From contig CALFDI010000130.1 of assembly GCA_937952875.1 (NCBI GenBank), forward strand, positions 1-5,662: a stretch of 5,662 bases of DNA, in the 5' to 3' direction. The DNA comes from an uncultured Verrucomicrobiales bacterium. GTDB lineage: Bacteria > Verrucomicrobiota > Verrucomicrobiia > Verrucomicrobiales > Akkermansiaceae. Below the pieces are notes generated by a model that was not told the origin of the DNA, did not search any database, and saw only the letters and a list, made by a program, of their open reading frames with translations. Shown one piece after another: positions 1 to 5,339 of the stretch (positions are counted from its first letter, which is position 1; each line of letters starts with the position of its first letter). The translations under genes were made by a program, and so were the position numbers.

Positions 1-350
1 CCCTGATTCCACCGTCCCCAGGTGATCTCGCTGAGCTTCCGGCATACATCACTCTTCAGCTTCGTTGGATGAACATCACCCATGCCGTGAATCAGCAGCT
101 CTGACTGAGACCTCATCGCCTCAACGATCTCCTGACGCCCATGACCGAGCCCTGCTACGCCGAAGGCACTTGTGAGGTCGAGAAAGCGATTCCCATCAAC
201 ATCCCATACATTCACCCCTTCTGCGCGATGCCAGAACACTGGCCAATCAGGATCAATGTAAGTGACATTCTGAGACTCATATTCACGAAGCTCAATCGCA
301 AGTCGCTGAGACTCTGGGCCTGGTATACAAGTGACGAGGTCTGGAAACAT
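1..350 (-). CDS. Class III (fold type I) PLP-dependent aminotransferase, N-terminal 116 residues; 3' end beyond window
   Basis: Translation of the minus strand from an ATG at 350-348 stays open to the left edge. It has the N-terminal pattern of class III aminotransferases (GABA/acetylornithine/ornithine transaminase group): a P-G-P segment near residues 10-12, a 'nVwDvDGNrfLDLtSAFGVaglGHgr' type stretch at about 47-72, and a following helix with E-I-V-E-A-M. These enzymes move an amino group from an omega- or alpha-amino donor to a keto acid using pyridoxal phosphate in the cytosol. The substrate cannot be told, because the PLP-lysine and substrate-pocket regions lie outside the window. An in-frame TAA lies three codons upstream, so this ATG is the earliest possible start. 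It begins 6 nt after the rhomboid stop with no Shine-Dalgarno, suggesting cotranscription and perhaps translational coupling. The family call is confident; the exact enzyme is not. Confidence 0.88.
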   Translation of the reverse strand, partial: MFPDLVTCIPGPESQRLAIELREYESQNVTYIDPDWPVFWHRAEGVNVWDVDGNRFLDLTSAFGVAGLGHGRQEIVEAMRSQSELLIHGMGDVHPTKLKSDVCRKLSEITWGRWNQ

Positions 351-356
351 CTTGAA

Positions 357-1592
357 TTAGAGAATCGAAAATAAACGACTTGCTGTCAGCAATGCGCCGC
401 TCGCGATAATAACACCTGAGACACCAGCCACCACCTTATCTGCAAAGGTGGTGCGCGGCCGCTGTGGGCTACTCGTCGGGGGAAATACAATAAACGAATA
501 CGCCATCCCAGCAAGCAATCCGCCGGCATGCGCCCCATTATCTATCATCTTCACACCGACAAAACCTATCACGATCAGGCCGCCAACCATCGCAAGAAGT
601 CGGCGCCGGGCAGACTTCGGCACAAGGCCTCTATGAGTGAACTCGAAGACCAGCAAAAAGCCCAATAGACCGACGATAGCCCCCGAAGCACCTACCGAGG
701 GCTGAGGGTAAATATGGATCAAGCTAACTGAACAAATCCCGCCTGCCAGGCCAGATAGAACAAGCACATTCAACACATGAGGCCAACGCGCGAGGGCCTC
801 GACACGTCTCCCGAGAAACCAAAGAGCCGAGGCGTTAAAAAACCAGTGAATCGGATTCCCATGCAAAAAAGGCGCGGTGAGATACCGCCAGTGATCACCT
901 GCGAGAACAGCCAGCTTCACCAGAGAAGCTTCTTTTAAAATAGGCACAATACTCCGCCCTGATGCATTGAATACATACAACTGAATGACTCCGATAATCG
1001 CCATCGCAAGAAGTGCACACTTGGTAATCTGGCCTTTCTGAGATGCCATCCAGATATCGAAACGCGCTTCCGGCGCTGTCTCGATCAGTGTCTCAGGTGT
1101 TAACCCTGCTACTCGTTTTCGCTCTTTCCATGCCTCATAAAAGGGCAGTAGCGCAAAAATGGTGAACATTAATAACAAAGCACCGATCGACTGATTCGAG
1201 AGAATCTGAAGGAGGCTCGCTCCAGGATGACTCTCCCACGCCCGATAGACAAAAAATCCTAACAGGCCTCCGAATATCCAAAGCGGAGTTTTTGCAGAAT
1301 TGTAAGCTTCCGCAGCATGCTCCTGACTCTCCACCAAGACCGTCTCAGCCAGCCAAGCGACTTCTTCGACAGGGACACAGTAATCGCTTTCCTCTGTCCA
1401 CACGAGACTCGCGCGCTGACTCGACTCATTGCGCACGATCGATCTTAATGCCTCTTCATCTTCAACGTCGTAAAAGCCCCCGTCTGTCGACAAAAAACCC
1501 AAGCGGCCCTGATCGGACGGCTTGGGCGGAAAAACATCTGGCCTCGCCCAGATTGGCTGGTCGTTCAGCACGCTCTGGTCAGCAAGATTCAC
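357..1592 (-). CDS. Rhomboid-family intramembrane serine protease with extra N-terminal domain
   Basis: This 411-residue polytopic protein should cleave transmembrane helices of membrane substrates within the inner membrane. The catalytic set is intact: G-A-S-G at 301-304 gives the nucleophile Ser303, and A-H-A-G-G at 354-358 gives His355. His249 and Asn253 in H-x3-N match the oxyanion-side His150/Asn154 of E. coli GlpG. The W-R-Y-L-T-A-P-F-L-H-G-N motif (235-246) is typical of the L1 loop region. Hydrophobic segments lie near 102-118, 134-151, 191-208, 247-261, 272-291, 300-318, 332-348, 353-371 and 386-404, so the six-helix core carries two extra helices before it and one after. Residues 1-100 are soluble, acidic and unassigned. 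The start is GTG; no ATG follows before residue 142, though GTG at codon 8 is an alternative. There is no clear ribosome site. It lies 6 nt downstream of secG in the same frame, and its natural substrate is unknown. Confidence 0.93.
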   Translation of the reverse strand: MNLADQSVLNDQPIWARPDVFPPKPSDQGRLGFLSTDGGFYDVEDEEALRSIVRNESSQRASLVWTEESDYCVPVEEVAWLAETVLVESQEHAAEAYNSAKTPLWIFGGLLGFFVYRAWESHPGASLLQILSNQSIGALLLMFTIFALLPFYEAWKERKRVAGLTPETLIETAPEARFDIWMASQKGQITKCALLAMAIIGVIQLYVFNASGRSIVPILKEASLVKLAVLAGDHWRYLTAPFLHGNPIHWFFNASALWFLGRRVEALARWPHVLNVLVLSGLAGGICSVSLIHIYPQPSVGASGAIVGLLGFLLVFEFTHRGLVPKSARRRLLAMVGGLIVIGFVGVKMIDNGAHAGGLLAGMAYSFIVFPPTSSPQRPRTTFADKVVAGVSGVIIASGALLTASRLFSIL

Positions 1593-1598
1593 AAATGT

Positions 1599-2153
1599 TT
1601 ATTGATTAGCTGGTTGCTCTGTCGCTGGAGGAGCAGCAGGCGTTGGAACGCTTAGCTCAGTCCCTTCTGGGATTTCCAGTGCCTCTGCAGGCGCTTCTTC
1701 TGGCTCAGTAGAAGGCTCTTCGACTTCAGCGGCAGGAGCCTCTTCAGCGCTTGCCTCCTCTTTCGCCTTCTCCAGCTCTTCGAGTTCCTTTGCTAAATCA
1801 CCTGTAGAAGCTGACTCTTCAGGGTCTACAATTATTTCGGCGTTAGGAATGTCGGGAGTGAGGCTAACACTTGCTGCTAAGTTTGGGTCTGCGTTTCTGT
1901 GACCGATTAGAATACTCAAACCAAGAGTCACTGCGAAAAAGAGAATACCGAAGTATACAGTTCCTTTTTGGAGCACGCTTGTTGTCCCAGCACCGAGAAT
2001 TGAGTCAGTCATTCCTGAACCGAACGCTGCACCAAGACCTTCATTCTTAGGACGTTGCATCAAAACAAGAAGCCCGAGAACAAGGCAGATTATAACCTGC
2101 AACACTAGGAGCAGATTGATAAAAATATTAAGTGTAGTGGCTGCGAGCATCAT
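1599..2153 (-). CDS. secG: Protein translocase subunit SecG with long acidic C-terminal tail
   Basis: SecG is the small accessory subunit of the SecYEG channel and assists SecA-driven export across the inner membrane. Two hydrophobic helices flank the family signature: helix 1 at about residues 5-32, then Q-R-P-K-N-E-G-L-G-A-A-F-G-S-G (33-47) and a conserved G-x-G-T-T-S-V-L-Q-K-G-T region (54-65), then helix 2 at about 66-85. Ordinary SecG proteins are roughly 70-115 residues. This one is 184, the excess being a low-complexity Glu/Ala/Pro-rich tail (about 111-180) that should be periplasmic if the usual SecG topology holds. The start has two adjacent ATG codons (2153-2151 and 2150-2148) and no Shine-Dalgarno. 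It is the first gene of the minus-strand unit and faces divergent lipoprotein genes. Identity is secure; the role of the tail is unknown. Confidence 0.95.
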   Translation of the reverse strand: MMLAATTLNIFINLLLVLQVIICLVLGLLVLMQRPKNEGLGAAFGSGMTDSILGAGTTSVLQKGTVYFGILFFAVTLGLSILIGHRNADPNLAASVSLTPDIPNAEIIVDPEESASTGDLAKELEELEKAKEEASAEEAPAAEVEEPSTEPEEAPAEALEIPEGTELSVPTPAAPPATEQPANQ

Positions 2154-2315
2154 GGGCGCGGGACCATGCAGAAAGGCATACCCCTTGTAAAGCCAAGTTT
2201 CACCGCATTTTCAAACAAAGCAAAATCACATACAGGCATCATTCTGTGACTTCTTCGGTGGATCTTTTATCCTAACAACTGGAATGCGGATCAAGATCTG
2301 TTACTCTTACACGAT
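2154..2315. promoter_or_regulatory. Divergent intergenic region between secG and the lipoprotein gene
   Basis: The two flanking genes point away from each other, so promoters for both the secG unit and the lipoprotein/transpeptidase genes should lie in these 162 nt. No sigma-70 box pair stands out. The best minus-strand match is TTGATC (2294-2289), a 17-nt spacer, then GATAAA (2271-2266), which is 4/6 at each box and weak. No convincing plus-strand pair was found. The regulatory role comes from gene orientation, not from a motif. Confidence 0.55.
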
Positions 2316-2786
2316 ATGAAACATCTTTTAGCCATTATTACGCTCGTCTCAGCAGGTTTTCTGACTAGCTGCGGAACAACCTCTACTCCACAAACTCGCA
2401 TCACTGCTAACCAAGCACTTTTTGAAGCTCTTCCCGAGAAACATAAAAAACTCGTTAGCCAGGGAAAACTGGCAAAGGGCATGACTGAGCCAGCTGTCTT
2501 TATCGCCTGGGGCGCTCCATCTTCGAAGAGCGAAGGTTTAAGAAATGATACACGCTACCAGACGTGGACGTATTCCCGTTTAAGTCCACGCTATACGAGC
2601 TCGATTTATTCTAACTTCGGGTATGGCTTCGGACGCCGCGGTCGATACGGAAGATATGGCCGCCACTATAGAAATTCATATCATGGCTTCGGGATTTCTC
2701 CACAGCTCCATTACCATAGGACTCCTTATGCGAGAGTCTCTTTCAAAGAAGGAAAAGTGCGCGAATGGGAACGCGCTGTTCGTTAG
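2316..2786 (+). CDS. BamE/SmpA-like lipoprotein with Gly/Tyr/Arg-rich insert
   Basis: This 156-residue exported protein has a lipoprotein signal peptide: a hydrophobic core at residues 4-16 and lipobox L-T-S-C with the acylated Cys at 19. After it, residues 48-87 resemble the small BamE/SmpA-OmlA fold: 'SQGKLAKGMTEPAV' followed by W-G-A-P and Y-Q-T-W-T-Y, matching the family's G-M-T...V...G-P...W-Y pattern. The closing strands appear at 138-153 (A-R-V-S-F-K-E-G-K-V-R-E-W). Between these halves, about residues 88-136 form a low-complexity run rich in Gly, Tyr, Arg, His and Ser. BamE itself helps the BAM complex insert outer-membrane barrels. Here only the fold is suggested, and a BAM role is inference. 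There is no Shine-Dalgarno before the ATG. The next gene, also secreted, follows after 64 nt on the same strand with no terminator between, so cotranscription is plausible. Confidence 0.72.
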   Translation: MKHLLAIITLVSAGFLTSCGTTSTPQTRITANQALFEALPEKHKKLVSQGKLAKGMTEPAVFIAWGAPSSKSEGLRNDTRYQTWTYSRLSPRYTSSIYSNFGYGFGRRGRYGRYGRHYRNSYHGFGISPQLHYHRTPYARVSFKEGKVREWERAVR

Positions 2787-2850
2787 ATTGCATTTCTGTG
2801 CATGACTGATATGTCTTTTATCAAGACCCTAATAACTTATCACGTCTTCT

Positions 2851-3534
2851 ATGAAATACCTCGCCACATTCGCTATTGCAGCCACGTTAGCCTTTACCAG
2901 TTCATGCTCTACTACCGCACCTCGCAGTAGTAGCACAGGTGGAGTCGCAGCATATCAAGCCTACGACTTACCTGCATCACGACCTACGAATCCATCCAAC
3001 GTCCGAGTAAAGGTCTCTATCCAAAATCAAATGGCTTACGTGATGGAGGGCAATAAGCCGCTCCTCGTCACTCCCGTATCCGTCGGAACATCGGCGACTC
3101 CCACTCCACGAGGCACATTCCGCGCTTATAATAAGCAGGCGAAGCGCCGTGCGAACGGTCACGGCTGGGCGACTAATGGGAGCCAAGCTCGTCAATTCCG
3201 CCGTGGAAAGCAACCGAGCGGCTGGAAATTCATCGGCACACCGATGCCATACTGGGTAGAATTCAAGCCTGGCTATGGATTCCACACTGGCTGGCAAAAG
3301 CCTTATCCGTGCACACATGGATGTCTCCGCCTCCACGAGAATGTCGCACCTAAGTTCTTCGCCATCGTCCCAAAAGGAGCAAAGGTTAGCATCGCTAGCA
3401 CGCAACCCGAAGACGCAACGATCGGTCGCAATGTGCCGCGCGCACCAGATGCAGGACCACTCCCTGATTACCCACCTACCATGTATCTAGGAGAAGGCTA
3501 CTTCAACCGCCACAAGGCTCCGCGCTTTAACTAA
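2851..3534 (+). CDS. L,D-transpeptidase (YkuD domain), putative lipoprotein
   Basis: This 227-residue secreted enzyme would cross-link peptidoglycan stem peptides (3-3 bonds) or attach proteins to them, using a catalytic cysteine in the periplasm. The YkuD active-site pattern is complete: His145 in G-F-H-T-G-W and T-H-G-C-L-R-L at 155-161, with Cys158 as nucleophile, His156 beside it and Arg160. An unusual extra Cys sits at 154, four residues before the nucleophile. The domain begins near residue 51 (V-R-V-K-V-S-I) and includes P-T-P-R-G-T-F (84-90), then ends near 182; a Pro-rich tail follows. The signal peptide ends F-T-S-S-C with Cys19. Position -3 is Thr instead of the usual Leu, so lipidation is likely but not certain. 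There is no Shine-Dalgarno. The stop codon coincides with the left end of the inverted-repeat element described at 3532-3751. Confidence 0.92.
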   Translation: MKYLATFAIAATLAFTSSCSTTAPRSSSTGGVAAYQAYDLPASRPTNPSNVRVKVSIQNQMAYVMEGNKPLLVTPVSVGTSATPTPRGTFRAYNKQAKRRANGHGWATNGSQARQFRRGKQPSGWKFIGTPMPYWVEFKPGYGFHTGWQKPYPCTHGCLRLHENVAPKFFAIVPKGAKVSIASTQPEDATIGRNVPRAPDAGPLPDYPPTMYLGEGYFNRHKAPRFN

Positions 3535-3562
3535 TACCAAGAAGAAAAGGGAACTGGTAAAA
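3532..3562 (+). repeat. Left terminal inverted repeat
   Basis: Pairs position for position with 3751-3721 (coordinate sum 7283). Mismatches are at 3533, 3541, 3542, 3549, 3551, 3556 and 3558. Of these, 3549, 3556 and 3558 are G.U wobbles when read as plus-strand RNA, and 3541/3542 oppose 3742/3741 as a tandem G-A/A-G pair. The outermost ATACCAA (3534-3540) is perfectly complementary to TTGGTAT (3743-3749). Confidence 0.65.
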
Positions 3563-3661
3563 TTTGCGAGCGGTTTTTCCGTGAGACAAGGCGTCCGCAA
3601 GGGAGTAGTGCGGGCACTGCGACCGGCGGAAAACGAAGGCTCATGGGAAAGACGCCGCGAA
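3563..3661 (+). ncRNA. 99-nt long imperfect hairpin, candidate structured RNA
   Basis: The segment folds on itself almost end to end. Helices are 3563-3568 with 3656-3661; 3570-3572 with 3653-3655; 3574-3580 with 3645-3651; 3581-3585 with 3640-3644; 3592-3594 with 3633-3635; 3595-3598 with 3626-3629; 3601-3602 with 3623-3624; and 3605-3610 with 3615-3620, capped by a CGGG loop (3611-3614). A tandem G-A/A-G pair (3603-3604 opposite 3621-3622) sits inside the stem, and a purine-rich internal loop lies at 3586-3591/3636-3639. All five non-Watson-Crick pairs counted in the helices are G.U on the plus strand and none are A.C, which points to selection as plus-strand RNA. Transcription could come from readthrough of the transpeptidase gene. 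I do not recognise it as a named RNA family. Confidence 0.45.
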
Positions 3662-3670
3662 AGGCTCTTC

Positions 3671-3690
3671 AACTCAGGCTTTTCTGAGTT
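3671..3690 (+). other. Small perfect hairpin inside the element
   Basis: AACTCAG (3671-3677) and CTGAGTT (3684-3690) are perfect reverse complements, giving a 7-bp stem with a 6-nt GCTTTT loop. The sequence after it (ATCTTCCCCC) is not a T-tract, so it is a poor intrinsic terminator. It more likely forms a side stem of the element. Confidence 0.6.
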
Positions 3691-3720
3691 ATCTTCCCCC
3701 TCATTGTATCCGTCATCCGG

Positions 3721-3751
3721 TTTTGCTAGTTACTTTTTCTGATTGGTATAA
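3721..3751 (+). repeat. Right terminal inverted repeat
   Basis: Reverse complement of 3532-3562 at 24 of 31 positions. It is the pyrimidine-rich partner of the purine-rich left repeat. It ends at TATAA, part of which also reads as an outward-facing promoter -10 box. Confidence 0.65.
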
Positions 3752-3752
3752 A
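3723..3752 (+). promoter_or_regulatory. Candidate outward promoter at right end of the element
   Basis: TTGCTA (3723-3728, 4/6 to the -35 consensus), an 18-nt spacer, then TATAAA (3747-3752, 5/6 to the -10 consensus) preceded by an extended -10 TGG (3744-3746). Initiation would fall near 3759-3760, only about 11 nt before the terminator stem, giving a transcript of roughly 50 nt. It may be fortuitous in AT-rich DNA. Confidence 0.3.
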
Positions 3753-3770
3753 ACCTAAGTTTTCTAAAGA

Positions 3771-3809
3771 AAAACGCTCATCACACTCTCTGTGGTGAGC
3801 GTTTTTTTT
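3771..3809 (+). terminator. Intrinsic terminator between convergent genes, probably bidirectional
   Basis: A 15-bp stem (3771-3785 with 3791-3805) has one U.G wobble at 3781/3795, a 5-nt CTCTC loop, and a run of eight T from 3802 to 3809. On the plus strand this ends the transpeptidase transcript. Read on the minus strand, the A-run at 3771-3774 and the A-rich flank to its left supply a shorter T-tail, so it can also end the mtfA transcript, whose stop is at 3822-3820. Confidence 0.92.
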
Positions 3810-3819
3810 CGCGTAACCG

Positions 3820-4617
3820 CTACACTCGATAAAATGCCTTCAAAAGCTGGAATACCTCTGGAAAGGACTCTTTGAGAACATCTGGACGCTCGAAGTAAAA
3901 TTCGCTCGTAACAGAGAAAAACTCAGCTTCGTTCGTCGCCCCATATTCATCGACCTCCACCTTCTGACCACGATTAATCGCATCACAAAATGATTCGTAT
4001 GCAGCCGAGAACGCACGCGACCAACCTTCATAATCTTCAGGTTCAGCGAGCTGAGGCACCCCATCGGCCGGCCCATCAGCCTGATCCAGTTGGTGGGCGA
4101 ATTCATGGATCACTAGGTTAAAGCCATCTGAGTCATCGCGACCACTCGACTTCACCCCCTGCCATGAGAGCACGACACTCCCAGAGTCCCAGCTCTCACC
4201 GAGCCGAGTCGAATCATCCTGATGGCGGCTGCGCGCGCGGTATGCGGCTGGATAAATGAGAATACTCCGTAATTCAGGATAAACAGGCAGACCATTCTCC
4301 AGCACCAGCAAGCATGCCTGCGCAGAGATCGAATCCTTCATTTCGAGCGTCACTTCAGTGAGTCCCCCACACGCTTCCCAGTTCTTGTCAGCTTGAAACA
4401 TCAGCATCATGCGCTGAAGGCGATCATATTGCTCTGAGTTCAGACGCTCTAGCAGCGGCACATTTTTCTTCAGCTTCTTAAGCCGTTGATCGGTAAGTTC
4501 GATGTCTGCAGCAGCTTCGAGACGAGCTTTTTTCCGAGACTCGAGCCACACATACGTGCCAGCACCTAGCCCGATAAAGCCTGCGACTATGCCTAGGGGT
4601 AATACAATCTCTATCAT
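3820..4617 (-). CDS. mtfA: MtfA-like zinc-dependent peptidase (M90 family), membrane-anchored
   Basis: The 265-residue protein carries the zincin motif H-E-F-A-H at 171-175 followed by Q-L-D. It also has N-E-A-E-F-F-S-V at 229-236, whose Glu232 aligns with the third zinc ligand of E. coli MtfA (Glu212, in the equivalent P-A-E-C-F-A-V). Flanking I-L-I-Y-P (118-122), G-F-N-L-V-I-H-E (165-172) and the C-terminal F-P-E-V-F-Q-L-L-K-A-F-Y segment also match the family. E. coli MtfA is a cytosolic peptidase that interacts with the repressor Mlc and affects glucose PTS expression. No Mlc or PTS context is visible here, so that role should not be assumed. Unlike the E. coli protein, residues 4-25 form a hydrophobic helix followed by R-K-K-A-R, suggesting an inner-membrane anchor with the domain in the cytosol. 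Its ATG overlaps the truB stop by 4 nt (ATGA), implying coupled translation. Confidence 0.87.
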   Translation of the reverse strand: MIEIVLPLGIVAGFIGLGAGTYVWLESRKKARLEAAADIELTDQRLKKLKKNVPLLERLNSEQYDRLQRMMLMFQADKNWEACGGLTEVTLEMKDSISAQACLLVLENGLPVYPELRSILIYPAAYRARSRHQDDSTRLGESWDSGSVVLSWQGVKSSGRDDSDGFNLVIHEFAHQLDQADGPADGVPQLAEPEDYEGWSRAFSAAYESFCDAINRGQKVEVDEYGATNEAEFFSVTSEFYFERPDVLKESFPEVFQLLKAFYRV

Positions 4618-5339
4618 ACTCCACGCATGATAGACACCTCAGACAAGCTTATCAATGATTCCATAATTTCCTCACGAGATCCATTCTTCAGCTGCTCTAC
4701 AGTGATGGCCCGATCGAGAGTAAATGCCCCAGAGCGCGTCCGTCGCAACGCGGTAAGATGGGCACCACAGCCGAGATCTTGACCGATATCATGCGCATAG
4801 GTCCTCACGTAAAATCCTTTGGAACAATTCACTCGAAAGTCCACTTCTGGGAGTTCATTACGAGATATATCGTAATCAGTCACATACACGGCACGCGGCT
4901 TACGTTCCACTTCGATTCCCTTGCGGGCCAGCTTATAGAGAGGCACTCCATTCTTCTTGATAGCGCTCACCATCGGTGGTGTTTGCTCGAAGTTTCCGGT
5001 GTATTTTTTAAATGCTGCGTCAATCTCTTCTGCAGACAAGTCAGGCACAGGCTTCTCTTCTACTATATCACTCATAGCGTCTTGACTCCCTGTCGTCTGA
5101 CCTAGCTTCAGCGTGCCGAGATACTCCTTATCCTCACTCATGAGGAGATCTTGTATCTTTGTCGCCTTCCCCACTACGACCATGAGAAGCCCTGTGGCCA
5201 TCGGGTCGAGCGTCCCACAGTGCCCTATTTTCTTAAAATTCAGTGCCCGCCGAGTAATCGCCACGACATCGTGAGACGTCATTTCCTGGGCTTTATCGAC
5301 GAGTAATACGCCACATGGTAGATCTGGATCTGGGATCAT
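4614..5339 (-). CDS. truB: tRNA pseudouridine(55) synthase TruB
   Basis: This enzyme isomerises uridine 55 in the T-psi-C loop of tRNAs to pseudouridine. The catalytic motif G-H-C-G-T-L-D-P-M-A-T-G places the nucleophile Asp45. Other family blocks are present: G-V-L-L-V-D-K near the N-terminus (10-16), Q-T-P-P-M-V-S-A-I-K-K-N-G (119-131) with L-Y-K-L-A-R-K-G (134-141), and C-S-K-G-F-Y-V-R-T-Y-A-H-D-I-G (172-186). At 241 residues it is shorter than E. coli TruB (314) and ends just after the catalytic domain, so a C-terminal PUA-type domain is missing; short forms are known. The Cys in G-H-C-G is a small departure from the usual Thr or Ala. It has the only good Shine-Dalgarno in the window and overlaps the upstream phosphoesterase stop by 4 nt. 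Confidence 0.96.
   Translation of the reverse strand: MIPDPDLPCGVLLVDKAQEMTSHDVVAITRRALNFKKIGHCGTLDPMATGLLMVVVGKATKIQDLLMSEDKEYLGTLKLGQTTGSQDAMSDIVEEKPVPDLSAEEIDAAFKKYTGNFEQTPPMVSAIKKNGVPLYKLARKGIEVERKPRAVYVTDYDISRNELPEVDFRVNCSKGFYVRTYAHDIGQDLGCGAHLTALRRTRSGAFTLDRAITVEQLKNGSREEIMESLISLSEVSIMRGV

Larger units (their letters stand above)
3532..3751 (+). mobile_element. MITE-like intergenic element (or large structured RNA) with 31-bp imperfect terminal inverted repeats
   Basis: The two ends are imperfect reverse complements of each other, 24 of 31 positions matching without gaps, and enclose about 158 nt with no credible ORF. The core T-A-C-C-A-A ... T-T-G-G-T-A is flanked by TAA on both sides (3532-3534 and 3749-3751), which would fit a short target duplication; a 2-bp TA duplication is equally possible. 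The left TAA is the transpeptidase stop codon. Removing 3535-3751 would leave that stop about 19 nt before the terminator stem, a normal gene end, which supports a later insertion. Inside are a 99-nt hairpin and a 7-bp hairpin. The same symmetry could instead be the closing helix of a branched RNA. No transposase is present, so an autonomous partner elsewhere would be needed. Copy number in the genome is unknown. Confidence 0.5.

Noticed and set aside
141..374. Plus-strand 77-codon open frame
   Set aside because: It lies antisense across the aminotransferase coding region, which has strong family similarity; there is no independent support.
1292..1609. Plus-strand 105-codon open frame, and a shorter one at 448-636
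   Set aside because: Both are antisense to the rhomboid gene, with Arg/Pro/Ser-rich composition typical of shadow frames and no recognisable domain.
2266..2294. TTGATC-17-GATAAA as the secG promoter
   Set aside because: It matches only 4 of 6 bases at each box, no better than expected by chance in such sequence, and would give a leader of over 100 nt. It is mentioned only within the divergent-region entry.
2813..2827. GTCTT-TTATC-AAGAC inverted repeat between the two lipoprotein genes
   Set aside because: Only a 5-bp stem with no T-tract; it is too weak to call a terminator or operator.
2977..3405. Minus-strand 142-codon open frame and the 71-codon frame at 3275-3490
   Set aside because: They overlap the transpeptidase gene, whose active-site motifs are intact.
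3487..3672. Minus-strand 61-codon open frame across the intergenic element
   Set aside because: It runs through the inverted repeat and hairpin arms and into the end of the transpeptidase gene. The sequence is better explained by palindromic structure, and the predicted peptide has no recognisable features.
4758..5105. Plus-strand 115-codon open frame
   Set aside because: It is antisense to truB, whose motifs cover the region.
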